Positions 42,723 to 54,122 of a DNA stretch of 64,000 nucleotides are shown here, piece by piece. Both the position numbers and the translations under genes were made by a program. The stretch is from Pseudanabaena frigida. GTDB lineage: Bacteria; Cyanobacteriota; Cyanobacteriia; Pseudanabaenales; Pseudanabaenaceae. Position 1 is the first letter of the stretch. Every line of letters begins with the position of its first letter. The notes under the pieces were generated by a model that saw nothing but the letters and a program-made list of their open reading frames with translations, did no database searches and was not told the DNA's origin. The stretch lies in contig QBML01000014.1 in NCBI GenBank assembly GCA_003242085.1, positions 1 to 64,000 on the forward strand, given 5' to 3'.

Positions 42723-45700
42723 AATTCTAATTGCGAACCGTGGGGAAATTGCTTGTCGGATCATTCGCACTTGCGATCGCTTGGGTATTAAATCTGTTGC
42801 CGTTTATTCGCAAGCGGATGCCTATGCTCTTCATGTGTCAATGGCAAGCGAGGCGATCGAAATTGGCGGAGCCCTAGCGGCCGATAGCTATTTACGTTGG
42901 GAAAGAATTTTAGAAGCAGCAAAACAAACAGGCGCAGAAGCAATTCATCCTGGCTATGGATTTTTGAGCGAAAATGCCGAATTTGCGGAAGCTTGTGCCA
43001 GTCAAGGCATCATTTTTATTGCGCCTACGCCGAGCCAAATGCGTAGTTTTGGACTAAAGCATACAGCTAGAGAATTAGCATCTCAGAATCAAGTCCCGTT
43101 ACTGCCAGGGACTGGACTATTGACAGACGTGGAGGAGGCTTTAAGAGAAGCTGACAAGATCGGTTATCCTGTGATGCTCAAAAGCACGGCGGGTGGTGGC
43201 GGGATTGGCTTGCAACTCTGTCGCAGCCAAGCGCAGTTACCAGATTTGTTTGCGACAGTTCAGCGATTGAGTCAAAATAACTTCAAACAAAGTGGCATTT
43301 ATTTAGAACGGTATGTGGAATCAGCCCGACATATTGAAGTGCAAATTTTTGGCGATGGTAATGGACGAGTGTTGACCTTAGGCGATCGCGATTGTTCGGT
43401 TCAACGCCGCAATCAAAAAGTAATTGAAGAGACTCCTGCGCCTAATGTCTCTGAGGCTTTGCGTCAACAACTTTACGAGGCAGCATTCAAACTGGGGGCA
43501 TCGGTCAATTATCAGTCAGCGGGGACTGTAGAATTTGTGTTTGATAGCGATCGCCAAGAATTTTATTTTTTAGAGGTAAATACGCGACTTCAAGTTGAGC
43601 ATGGAGTTACAGAGACGGTTACGGGGATTGATTTAGTGGAATGGATGATTCGGCTGGCGGCGGGGGATGCTAGTTTTTTTGATACCTACGAGCATTCTCC
43701 TCAGGGGCATTCTATTCAAGTCAGAATTTATGCCGAAGATCCCACCAAAAACTTCCAACCCAGTTCGGGCGTTTTAACTGAGGTTAGATTGCTAGAAGGC
43801 ATTCGTTGCGATCGTTGGATTGAGACTGGTACTGAGATCATGCCCTATTACGATCCTTTGTTGGCGAAATTGATTGTCAGCGGAGAGACCAGAACGGAAG
43901 CGATCGCCAAATTACAATCGGCTTTAGGTAATACCCAAATCGCAGGGATTGAAACCAACCTAGATTATCTTTCCCAAATCCTCCAAGCACCTGAATTTAT
44001 AGCGGGGCATATCCATACTAAATTTTTGAATTCTTTTAGCTATACACCGCGAACCATAGATGTCTTAGAAGCAGGTACTTTTAGCACTATTCAGGACTAT
44101 CCTGGGCGGGTAGGTTACTGGAATATTGGCGTGCCACCTTCGGGCGCAATGGATACCTTAGCCCTAAGGTATGCCAATCGTTTGGTTGGCAATCCTGAAT
44201 CGGCGGCAGCGCTAGAATTTACAGTGAATGGAGCGACTCTCCGTTTTAATGTCGATACGATAATCTGTCTGACAGGTGCGATCATGCAAGCGGAATTGGA
44301 TGGTCATCCAATTGCCTATTGGACTGCGATACGGGTAAGTAAAGGTAGCATTTTACAAATGAAGGCGATCGCAGGTAATGGGTTGAGATCGTATTTAGCT
44401 GTCCAAAATGGTTTTGATGTGCCTGATTATCTGGGTAGTAAATCAACATTTACCCTAGGTAAATTTGGTGGGCATTGTGGAAGGATCTTACGAATTGGCG
44501 ATGTGCTTAAGCTTAATCCTTCTGACAAGCGGACCAGTGATGCCGCACCACTTTTGAGTCTCCCCCCCGCCCTGATTCCTGAGTATCCACAACATTGGGA
44601 AATAGGAGTGCTTTATGGTCCCCATGGCGCACCAGATTTCTTTACCGATGATGATATCGATATGTTCTTTGCGAGTAATTGGGAAGTGCATTATAACTCG
44701 GCACGAACTGGTATCAGATTAATTGGAGCGAAGCCCCAATGGGCGAGAACCGATGGCGGTGAGGCGGGGCTGCACCCTTCCAATATCCATGACAATGCCT
44801 ATGCGGTGGGGGCGATCGATTTTACTGGCGATATGCCGATCGTTCTCGGTGTTGATGGGCCCAGCTTAGGCGGATTCGTCTGTCCTGCCACCATTGCCCT
44901 TGCTGAGATCTGGAAGATTGGTCAGTTAAAGCCAGGGAATACCGTCAGATTTGTTCGGATTAGTCATGAGCAAGCGTTACAGCAAAAAATTCAACAAGAC
45001 TATCAAGTTGCGACCTTAGAATTCAGTTCTACCGCTATTGAAAGTAGATCCACGGAATTTTCCCTTTCGCCTAATTCAACCTTAAATATCGCAGCCTTGA
45101 GTACGGCAGCAATATTGCATGAACTACTGCATAACGAAATTGCCGTAAAGTATCGCCGTTCGGGAGATGATAATATTCTCATCGAGTATGGGGAACTCGT
45201 TCTCGATCTGAATCTTCGTTTTCGGATTCATGCTCTCATGGAATGGTTAGCCAAGAACCCTCTGGCTGGAATTTTGGAATTAACCCCTGGCATCCGATCG
45301 CTGCAAGTACATTACGATAGTCAGATCCTGCCCCTAGAACAATTGCTAGAGAGGCTGATTGTTGCTGAGAACGAGTTGCCATCTGTTACGGATATGGAAG
45401 TGCCGACGCGCATTGTCTATCTGCCCCTATCTTGGGATGATGCCTCAACTAAACTGGCAATTGAGAAGTACATGCGATCGGTTAATCCTAAAGCGCCTTG
45501 GTGTCCCAGTAATATTGAATTCATTCGTCGCATTAATGGTTTAGAGGACATAGAAGCGGTTAAGCAGATTATCTTTAATGCTAGTTATTTAGTGCTGGGG
45601 TTAGGAGATGTGTATCTGGGTGCTCCCGTGGCCACTCCTATCGATCCCCGTCATCGCCTTGTCACTACTAAATACAATCCTGCCCGTACTTGGACTCCCG

Positions 45701-46359
45701 AAAATGCCGTTGGGATCGGGGGCGCATATATGTGCGTGTATGGGATGGAAGGACCTGGAGGCTATCAGTTTTTTGGGCGCACCATACAGATGTGGAATAC
45801 CTATCGCCAAACTTCTGATTTTGAAGCAGGAAAACCTTGGCTGTTACGCTTCTTCGATCAAGTTCGTTTTTATCCTGTCTCCGAAGCAGAGTTACTACAG
45901 CTTCGACAAGATTTTATCCATGGCAGATTTAAACTGCGGATCGAACATGAAACTTTTAGTTTAAAGAAATACAATGATTTTCTTGCGGCTATTGCCGATG
46001 AAGCGGCTATTTTTAAATCTCAACAGCAGCAGTCCTTTGATGCGGAGCGCGATCGCTGGGTAGCTGACAATCTAATGATCGATGCAGATACCGTACCCGA
46101 TATTATCCCTGACTCCGATGAATTTATTCTTCCGCCCAATAGCGAACTGGTAATTTCCCATATTCCCGCCAATGTCTGGCAAATTGTAGTGCAAGTTGGT
46201 AGTGAGGTCAAAGCAGGCGATCGCCTCGTCGTTTTAGAATCCATGAAAATGGAAATGACCGTAGTTGCTAATGTGACGGGTACAGTAACCGAAATCCTCT
46301 GTAATGAAGGGCAGATGGTGTCTGTCGGGCAAGGATTATGTGTGATTTTAAAGTCTTAG
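42712..46359 (+). CDS. Biotin-dependent guanidine (urea-type) carboxylase
   Basis: A 1215-residue single-chain enzyme. Biotin carboxylase 1-450 (KILIANRGEIACRIIRTC, KSTAGGGGIGLQLC, EVNTRLQVEHGVTE). The carboxyltransferase follows as an allophanate-hydrolase-subunit-2-like part (about 450-790; GTFSTIQDYPGRVGYW, IPPSGAMD-type, LGVDGPSLGGF) and a subunit-1-like part (about 810-1060; LGLGDVYLGAPVATP, DPRHRLVTTKYNPARTWTP). The biotin carrier domain ends the protein with ESMKMEM, biotin on Lys1179. It carboxylates guanidine (or urea) with ATP and bicarbonate. Riboswitch control and the two deiminase genes favour guanidine. Asp703 (in GAIDFTGD) may be the residue reported to separate guanidine from urea enzymes (Asn in yeast); this is from memory. 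No ribosome binding site is visible before the ATG. Confidence 0.92.
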   Translation: MFSKILIANRGEIACRIIRTCDRLGIKSVAVYSQADAYALHVSMASEAIEIGGALAADSYLRWERILEAAKQTGAEAIHPGYGFLSENAEFAEACASQGIIFIAPTPSQMRSFGLKHTARELASQNQVPLLPGTGLLTDVEEALREADKIGYPVMLKSTAGGGGIGLQLCRSQAQLPDLFATVQRLSQNNFKQSGIYLERYVESARHIEVQIFGDGNGRVLTLGDRDCSVQRRNQKVIEETPAPNVSEALRQQLYEAAFKLGASVNYQSAGTVEFVFDSDRQEFYFLEVNTRLQVEHGVTETVTGIDLVEWMIRLAAGDASFFDTYEHSPQGHSIQVRIYAEDPTKNFQPSSGVLTEVRLLEGIRCDRWIETGTEIMPYYDPLLAKLIVSGETRTEAIAKLQSALGNTQIAGIETNLDYLSQILQAPEFIAGHIHTKFLNSFSYTPRTIDVLEAGTFSTIQDYPGRVGYWNIGVPPSGAMDTLALRYANRLVGNPESAAALEFTVNGATLRFNVDTIICLTGAIMQAELDGHPIAYWTAIRVSKGSILQMKAIAGNGLRSYLAVQNGFDVPDYLGSKSTFTLGKFGGHCGRILRIGDVLKLNPSDKRTSDAAPLLSLPPALIPEYPQHWEIGVLYGPHGAPDFFTDDDIDMFFASNWEVHYNSARTGIRLIGAKPQWARTDGGEAGLHPSNIHDNAYAVGAIDFTGDMPIVLGVDGPSLGGFVCPATIALAEIWKIGQLKPGNTVRFVRISHEQALQQKIQQDYQVATLEFSSTAIESRSTEFSLSPNSTLNIAALSTAAILHELLHNEIAVKYRRSGDDNILIEYGELVLDLNLRFRIHALMEWLAKNPLAGILELTPGIRSLQVHYDSQILPLEQLLERLIVAENELPSVTDMEVPTRIVYLPLSWDDASTKLAIEKYMRSVNPKAPWCPSNIEFIRRINGLEDIEAVKQIIFNASYLVLGLGDVYLGAPVATPIDPRHRLVTTKYNPARTWTPENAVGIGGAYMCVYGMEGPGGYQFFGRTIQMWNTYRQTSDFEAGKPWLLRFFDQVRFYPVSEAELLQLRQDFIHGRFKLRIEHETFSLKKYNDFLAAIADEAAIFKSQQQQSFDAERDRWVADNLMIDADTVPDIIPDSDEFILPPNSELVISHIPANVWQIVVQVGSEVKAGDRLVVLESMKMEMTVVANVTGTVTEILCNEGQMVSVGQGLCVILKS

Positions 46360-46392
46360 AATTTTGTGCCCCTTCTGAGTTGTAGCTTGCGG

Positions 46393-46431
46393 GAGAGTTG
46401 CGATTGTTTCGTATCCGCAACGCTCTTTTTT
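46393..46431 (+). terminator. Intrinsic terminator of the guanidine operon
   Basis: GAGAGTTGCG (46393-46402) pairs with CGCAACGCTC (46416-46425) with one mismatch, followed by TTTTTT. It lies 34 nt after the carboxylase stop codon. Confidence 0.8.
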
Positions 46432-46434
46432 GTG

Positions 46435-46477
46435 CAAAGACCTGTGGCACGAGCGCAGCTTGTGCCACAGGTCTTTG
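46435..46477. repeat. 20-bp palindrome
   Basis: CAAAGACCTGTGGCACGAGC (46435-46454) pairs with 46458-46477 with one G-T mismatch, loop GCA. It directly follows the terminator. Confidence 0.8.
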
Positions 46478-46523
46478 ATCTTTATATTGAATTGCGCCCA
46501 GCCACTTATAGCTGTCGCCGTAT

Positions 46524-46578
46524 AAAACCCAAGAATTGATTGACGGCGCTCCGCGCCGCCAATTAATTCTTGGGTTTT
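46524..46578. repeat. Family A palindrome, 26-bp stem
   Basis: Positions 46524-46549 pair with 46553-46578 with two mismatches, loop TCC. Outer arms AAAACCCAAG; right flank GATTTGTCCTAAG is complementary to the left flank of the copy at 10934. Confidence 0.85.
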
Positions 46579-46707
46579 GATTTGTCCTAAGTCAAGACTG
46601 TAGCCATACCATGAATAGCTAGCTATACCGTAGCGATCGCCCCATAGAATTTTTCTAAACGAAAATTCAAGGCTTGCGGGGTTTTATGCTGTAGCTAGCA
46701 ACTGCTA

Positions 46708-46741
46708 TATAATCACTTTGTTAAGCATGGTTTACAAAGTG
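46708..46741 (+). promoter_or_regulatory. pyrG promoter -10 and leader inverted repeat
   Basis: TATAAT at 46708-46713 is a consensus -10; no good -35 is seen. An 8-bp inverted repeat CACTTTGT/ACAAAGTG (46714-46721 and 46734-46741) lies at the predicted transcript start, 32 nt before the pyrG ATG. Confidence 0.45.
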
Positions 46742-46763
46742 ATAAGCCAATGCATCCTAATAA

Positions 46764-48467
<1,704 letters not shown>

Positions 48468-48480
48468 GGCTGCCCTTCTT

Positions 48481-48517
48481 CAAAAAGCTGTTGACACCTA
48501 GTGTTAACAGCTTTTTG
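48481..48517 (+). terminator. pyrG terminator
   Basis: CAAAAAGCTGTTGACAC (48481-48497) pairs with 48501-48517 with one mismatch, loop CTA; the right arm ends CTTTTTG. It starts 14 nt after the pyrG stop. Confidence 0.75.
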
Positions 48518-48524
48518 GGTTGCA

Positions 48525-48540
48525 GTTCGGTAAACCACAC
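48525..48540 (+). promoter_or_regulatory. K-box of the groESL promoter
   Basis: GTTCGGTAAACCACAC fits the cyanobacterial K-box consensus GTTCGG-NNAN-CCNNAC exactly. TATAGA at 48541-48546 is a possible -10 directly after it. The K-box is a positive element for light and heat induction of groESL in Synechocystis-type promoters. Confidence 0.75.
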
Positions 48541-48568
48541 TATAGACATTGCAACCCTTTCGGTTAAA

Positions 48569-48595
48569 TTAGCACTCAGTCACCTAGAGTGCTAA
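48569..48595 (+). promoter_or_regulatory. CIRCE operator of groESL
   Basis: TTAGCACTC (48569-48577), nine bases, GAGTGCTAA (48587-48595): a perfect CIRCE inverted repeat, the binding site of the heat-shock repressor HrcA. It lies between the -10 and the groES start. Confidence 0.95.
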
Positions 48596-48643
48596 ACCAC
48601 TCTAGACAAAGCCAAAAAATGCTAGTCAACTGAGTGAATACCA

Positions 48644-48955
48644 ATGGCAACAACGACATTAAACGTAACTACCGTAAAGCCTTTAGCCGATCGCGTATTT
48701 ATCAAAGTAAGCGCTAAAGAAGAAAAAACCGCAGGTGGGATTTTCTTGCCTGAGACCGCAAAAGAAAAACCTCAAGTCGGTGAAATCGCCGCAGTAGGAC
48801 CTGGCAAACTCGATGACAAAGGCGAGCGCCAAGCCCTCGAAGTTAAAGTTGGAGACAAAGTTTTGTACTCCAAATATGCTGGCACCGACATCAAACTCGG
48901 TTCTGATGAGTATGTATTGCTAGCCGAAAAAGATATTTTAGCGATCGTTTCATAA
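48644..48955 (+). CDS. groES: Co-chaperonin GroES
   Basis: A 103-residue Cpn10: [34 protein letters not shown] (here in part), [30 protein letters not shown]. The mobile loop ([11 protein letters not shown]) that contacts GroEL is intact. First gene of groES-groEL under the K-box and CIRCE; groEL follows after 104 nt. Confidence 0.97.
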   Translation: MATTTLNVTTVKPLADRVFIKVSAKEEKTAGGIFLPETAKEKPQVGEIAAVGPGKLDDKGERQALEVKVGDKVLYSKYAGTDIKLGSDEYVLLAEKDILAIVS

Positions 48956-49047
48956 TCATTGGTAATCGGTGATTGGTGCTCGGTAACTGAGATCGAAACC
49001 AAATCACCAATCATCAATCACTAAATTACTCGTTAACCAATTACTAA

Positions 49048-50694
<1,647 letters not shown>

Positions 50695-50703
50695 TCATTA
50701 ATA

Positions 50704-50728
50704 AAAAGATTCGCTGAGCGAATCTTTT
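50704..50728 (+). terminator. groESL terminator
   Basis: AAAAGATTCGC (50704-50714) pairs perfectly with GCGAATCTTTT (50718-50728), loop TGA. It starts 10 nt after the groEL stop. Confidence 0.8.
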
Positions 50729-50732
50729 GCTC

Positions 50733-50775
50733 AAAAAAGGTAAAGGGAGTGCGAAGCACTCCCTTTACCTTTTTT
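50733..50775. repeat. 20-bp perfect palindrome
   Basis: Positions 50733-50752 pair perfectly with 50756-50775 around GAA (core GTGCGAAGCAC), ending in a T run. It stands in tandem with the groESL terminator. Confidence 0.8.
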
Positions 50776-50896
50776 TATAGATATTTCAAAACGATGGAGA
50801 AACTGTTCGCGAATGCTGCAAAATATCAATAATTCATGGCTATATAGTGGAGCACAGTGCCACCATATAGACCCTAGTGGTGTGCGAGGCAAATGA

Positions 50897-52198
50897 ATGC
50901 TCTGGAAACCGACTGAAGATGACAAGCTAAGCCTAGAGTGGAAATGGTTGCAAAGTGTTGCTATTTTTATAGTGATTAGCAATGTTTTTATGCCGTTCTT
51001 TGCATCACTACTAGCGATCAGAGTTCTGGTTTGGCATGGGTGGAAAGCGATCGCTACACCAGTTAATCGTGCCTACTTTTGGTTGTCGCTATGGATGATT
51101 TTTACCACGATTATTGCTTTTAATCCTGCCACTGCCGCAGGAGGACTAGCTAACTTTCTGCCCTATTTTCTCTTAGCTGCTATTACTAGCTATATCATTC
51201 GTGCCCCATCCCAATTTATTCATTTTCTATGGCTGTTAGTACTGAGTTCCATTCTTGTGAGCGGATTTGGAATTTTACAAGCAATTATCGATCGCCCCGA
51301 TTGGATATTTCCAAAAGTGATTTTTGACAGCTATCCAATTCCGATGGGTTTTAGCCCCGATCGCCGCATCCAGTCATTTTTTGGGCATTTCAACGAGACT
51401 GCAATTTATTTGTTAATGCTGCTACCGATCGCCTTTCATTTCGCGATTGGTAAGGTTAAAAGTATTTCTAAATCTCAACGGGCGATCGCCGCGATTGCCC
51501 TCGCCCTAGGAACTTGTGTAATTATTCTCACGGGTTCGCGTAATGCTTGGGGGCTGGTAATTTTAGGCGGAGTGGTTTTGGCTCTCTATTACCGACAATG
51601 GAAACTAGTTGCAGGCTTTGGGGCGGTCTTGTTAGTTATTGCATGGGCAGTATTTGGTCAAAAATTTGGCTTGGGTGGTGAAGCTGTGCGATCGCTTTTG
51701 CCAGAAGGATTTGTCAATCGCATAGCGAGTACGGTCGATCCGAAGTTAAGTGACTATGCCTCGACTGCCGATCGCATAAACGCATGGCAATTTGCCCTGT
51801 CGCTTATTTCCCAACATCCGATCCAAGGTTGGGGGCTGCGAAACTTTCCGCTCATTGCGAAGTCAATGGGCTACGATTTACACGGATTACCCCACGAGCA
51901 TAATTTATTTTTCGCGATCGCAGTAGGTTCTGGTATCCCTGCGCTTCTAGGATTTATCGGTATTATTGTTTGGACGATCTGGACATCGCTCAAATCAGCG
52001 ATCGCTAAAGATACAGAAGGGGTAGTTGTTGTTTCGGCGATCGGGATTAGTCTGTGCTTGCTATCAGGTTGGTTAGACCTTGTATTTTATGAACCTCGAA
52101 TTAGTATGCTTTTGTGGAGCTTACTGGGTAGCATGTACGGATTAGTAACAGTTTCTACTCCTAAAAGCAAAAGTCAATCTTTTTCAAGTGATTTATAA
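50897..52198 (+). CDS. O-antigen ligase/polymerase-like membrane protein (Wzy/IctB type)
   Basis: A 433-residue protein with about ten membrane helices. The Wzy_C-type core is visible as RIQSFFGHFNETAIYLLMLLP, ILTGSRNAWGLVILGG and, after a large loop, AWQFALSLISQHPIQGWGLRNF and LPHEHNLFF. Such proteins transfer or polymerise lipid-linked glycans; the cyanobacterial IctB, once thought to move bicarbonate, also belongs here. Which acceptor is used cannot be said. GAGG lies upstream of the ATG at 50897. Confidence 0.82.
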   Translation: MLWKPTEDDKLSLEWKWLQSVAIFIVISNVFMPFFASLLAIRVLVWHGWKAIATPVNRAYFWLSLWMIFTTIIAFNPATAAGGLANFLPYFLLAAITSYIIRAPSQFIHFLWLLVLSSILVSGFGILQAIIDRPDWIFPKVIFDSYPIPMGFSPDRRIQSFFGHFNETAIYLLMLLPIAFHFAIGKVKSISKSQRAIAAIALALGTCVIILTGSRNAWGLVILGGVVLALYYRQWKLVAGFGAVLLVIAWAVFGQKFGLGGEAVRSLLPEGFVNRIASTVDPKLSDYASTADRINAWQFALSLISQHPIQGWGLRNFPLIAKSMGYDLHGLPHEHNLFFAIAVGSGIPALLGFIGIIVWTIWTSLKSAIAKDTEGVVVVSAIGISLCLLSGWLDLVFYEPRISMLLWSLLGSMYGLVTVSTPKSKSQSFSSDL

Positions 52199-52218
52199 CT
52201 GTCAGATTCCCTGCAGCA

Positions 52219-52281
52219 TTTAGTAACTCAAATAAATAGAGGCGGCGCGAAGCGCCGCCTCTATTTATTTGAGTTACTAAA
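52219..52281. repeat. Family A palindrome, 30-bp perfect stem
   Basis: Positions 52219-52248 pair perfectly with 52252-52281 around GAA (core GGCGCGAAGCGCC). It contains the AAATAAATAGAGG segment of the copies at 8069 and 10934 but has ACTC instead of ACCC in the outer arm, changed on both sides. It overlaps the stop codon of the next minus-strand gene. Confidence 0.88.
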
Positions 52282-52675
52282 CTCTTTTGCCCATTCCGAT
52301 CGCTTTTGCTCGCTTCGGTGCTTTCTTGATAGTAATTCCAGTTATCGAAAGACCGTACTCATTTATATGCTCCGCCATTTTGGGAAGAAGAAACTTTAGA
52401 TTCTTGATATAGTTTTTTGCCCAAATTTTTGATAATTGTTCTCTGGCTTCCTCATTTATATGGATATTCTTATCTTTGTCGATCGTTATCATTGCCACGC
52501 TAAAAGCTTGTTCAGTGACGATAAAGACAAAATCTCCGCGATCGGCTGTCAGTTCTTCATACCATTCATCGATATGTCCCTCCAACTTGGACTTGTACAG
52601 TGAAAGTTCCATACTTTCACCTTGCAGTAAAGCTTTTCGCAATCCATTCGAAATTTCTCTGATTCTTGTAGACAT
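52277..52675 (-). CDS. Small soluble protein, unknown function
   Basis: A 132-residue protein (MSTRIREISNGLRKALLQGE...). It has a helical N-terminal half with many charged residues, a beta-strand pair (FVFIVTEQAFSVAMITID) and a basic C-terminus (KKAPKRAKAIGMGKRV). I do not recognise a family. The frame is open 12 codons upstream to an ATG at 52711, but that would start next to a dispersed repeat flank; neither start has a clear ribosome binding site. It lies between two family A palindromes, one of which supplies its stop codon. Confidence 0.55.
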   Translation of the reverse strand: MSTRIREISNGLRKALLQGESMELSLYKSKLEGHIDEWYEELTADRGDFVFIVTEQAFSVAMITIDKDKNIHINEEAREQLSKIWAKNYIKNLKFLLPKMAEHINEYGLSITGITIKKAPKRAKAIGMGKRV

Positions 52676-52727
52676 TCTGTTATGAGTATCGATTATGTTA
52701 AAGCAATGCAAGTTTAGCTTAGGACAT

Positions 52728-52782
52728 AAAACCCAAATAAATAAAGGTGGTGCTTCGTGCCACCTTCATTTATTTGGGTTTT
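52728..52782. repeat. Family A palindrome
   Basis: AAAACCCAAATAAATAAAGG and its near-complement form the stem; the inner part is TGGTGCTTCGTGCCA. The left flank GCTTAGGACAT is complementary to the right flank of the copy at 10934. Confidence 0.85.
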
Positions 52783-52942
52783 GCTATCTTTTGCATTGCT
52801 ATAAATCCTATATGTGTGAAGTCTACATGGTCAAATTTACAAAAATTCAAGTGTTCTAGCTATGTCTTGTCGTGATAATAGGTCAAAGCAATATAAGCAT
52901 TTGCGAAAGTAATCGCAGATCGAGAAACAACACATAAGATCT

Positions 52943-54037
52943 ATGACAAAACCCAAGCGTATTGGTATTTTGACTAGCGGTGGAGATTGTGGTGGTCTCA
53001 ATGCCGTAATTAGGGCAGTCGTGCGACGTGCTCGTGACTATGATATGGAAATTTATGGAATTAAAGGTGCAACCCAAGGACTGATGAATCGTCCTGTCGA
53101 AGCGGAACTTCTGGATATAAAAGGGGTTTCGGGGATTTTACGTTATGGTGGCACAATTTTGGGAACGGTGAATAAAGGCAATCCTTTTGCTTATCCGATG
53201 CCTGATGGTGAAATTATCGATCGCTCTGAAGAGGTGATTGAGGGATATCACAAGCTTGGACTTGATGCGCTGATTGGTATTGGTGGTGATGGTAGTTTGG
53301 CGATCCTGCGTCGTCTTGCCCAGCAAGGAAATATAAATCTAGTCGCAGTTCCCAAAACGATTGATAACGATCTCGGCGCAACTGAAAATTCAATTGGATT
53401 TAATACGGCGGTGAGCGTAGCAGTAGAGGCACTCGATCGCTTGACCTACACTGCCATCAGTCATAGTCGCGTGATGATCTTGGAAGTAATGGGACGTGAT
53501 GCGGGACATATTGCTGTAAGTGCAGGCATAGCAGGAGGAGCGCATGTAATCTTGATCCCTGAGATTCCCTACAATCTAGATGAAGTTTGCGATCGCTTGA
53601 TGAATCGGGCTTTGCGAGGCTTTCACTTTAGTACAATGGTGGTTGCTGAGGCGGTAAAAACTCCAACTGGCGAACCTGTAAAATACACGAATAGTCTCGG
53701 TCAAAGTCTCTATGGTGGTATTGGTCAGTATCTCGGCGATCAAATTAGTACGCGCACAGGCATGGAAAGCCGCGTCACAATTTTGGGGCATGTCCAGAGA
53801 GGCAGTACACCATCACCCCTCGATCGCATTCTTGGCGCAGCCTTTGGCGTAGCTGCTGTAGATTTAATTGCTGAGAGTAAATACGATCGCATGGTGGCTT
53901 GGGTGAACCGTGAAGTGATCGATGTACCCATTAGTGAGGCGATCGCTAAATATAGCGCCGTTGATATTCACGGAACCTTGGTGCGTACGGCGATCGGTTT
54001 AGGAACTTATGTGGGCGAAGTTGACCAGCTTGTATAA
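52943..54037 (+). CDS. pfkA: 6-phosphofructokinase
   Basis: A 364-residue enzyme that phosphorylates fructose 6-phosphate in glycolysis. Motifs: ILTSGGDCGGLNAVIRA, IGGDGSLAI, the catalytic PKTIDNDL, and MGRDAGHIA. GGDG (not GGDD) indicates ATP use; PKTIDND with Lys, rather than PGTIDND, is typical of the plant/pyrophosphate-type and mixed group of the family. So ATP dependence is likely but PPi use cannot be fully ruled out. A perfect palindrome overlaps its stop codon. Confidence 0.92.
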   Translation: MTKPKRIGILTSGGDCGGLNAVIRAVVRRARDYDMEIYGIKGATQGLMNRPVEAELLDIKGVSGILRYGGTILGTVNKGNPFAYPMPDGEIIDRSEEVIEGYHKLGLDALIGIGGDGSLAILRRLAQQGNINLVAVPKTIDNDLGATENSIGFNTAVSVAVEALDRLTYTAISHSRVMILEVMGRDAGHIAVSAGIAGGAHVILIPEIPYNLDEVCDRLMNRALRGFHFSTMVVAEAVKTPTGEPVKYTNSLGQSLYGGIGQYLGDQISTRTGMESRVTILGHVQRGSTPSPLDRILGAAFGVAAVDLIAESKYDRMVAWVNREVIDVPISEAIAKYSAVDIHGTLVRTAIGLGTYVGEVDQLV

Positions 54038-54069
54038 GATAAGCGGCGCTTTGCGCCGCTTATCTTATA
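54033..54069 (+). terminator. 17-bp perfect palindrome at the pfkA stop codon
   Basis: Positions 54033-54049 pair perfectly with 54053-54069 around TTT (core GGCGCTTTGCGCC), followed by ATTTTTG. The stem includes the TAA stop (54035-54037). Confidence 0.8.
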
Positions 54070-54122
54070 ATTTTTGAGGGTGCAAAGCGCTCTCTTGAAA
54101 TCTTTTAGTGAATCTTTAGCCC

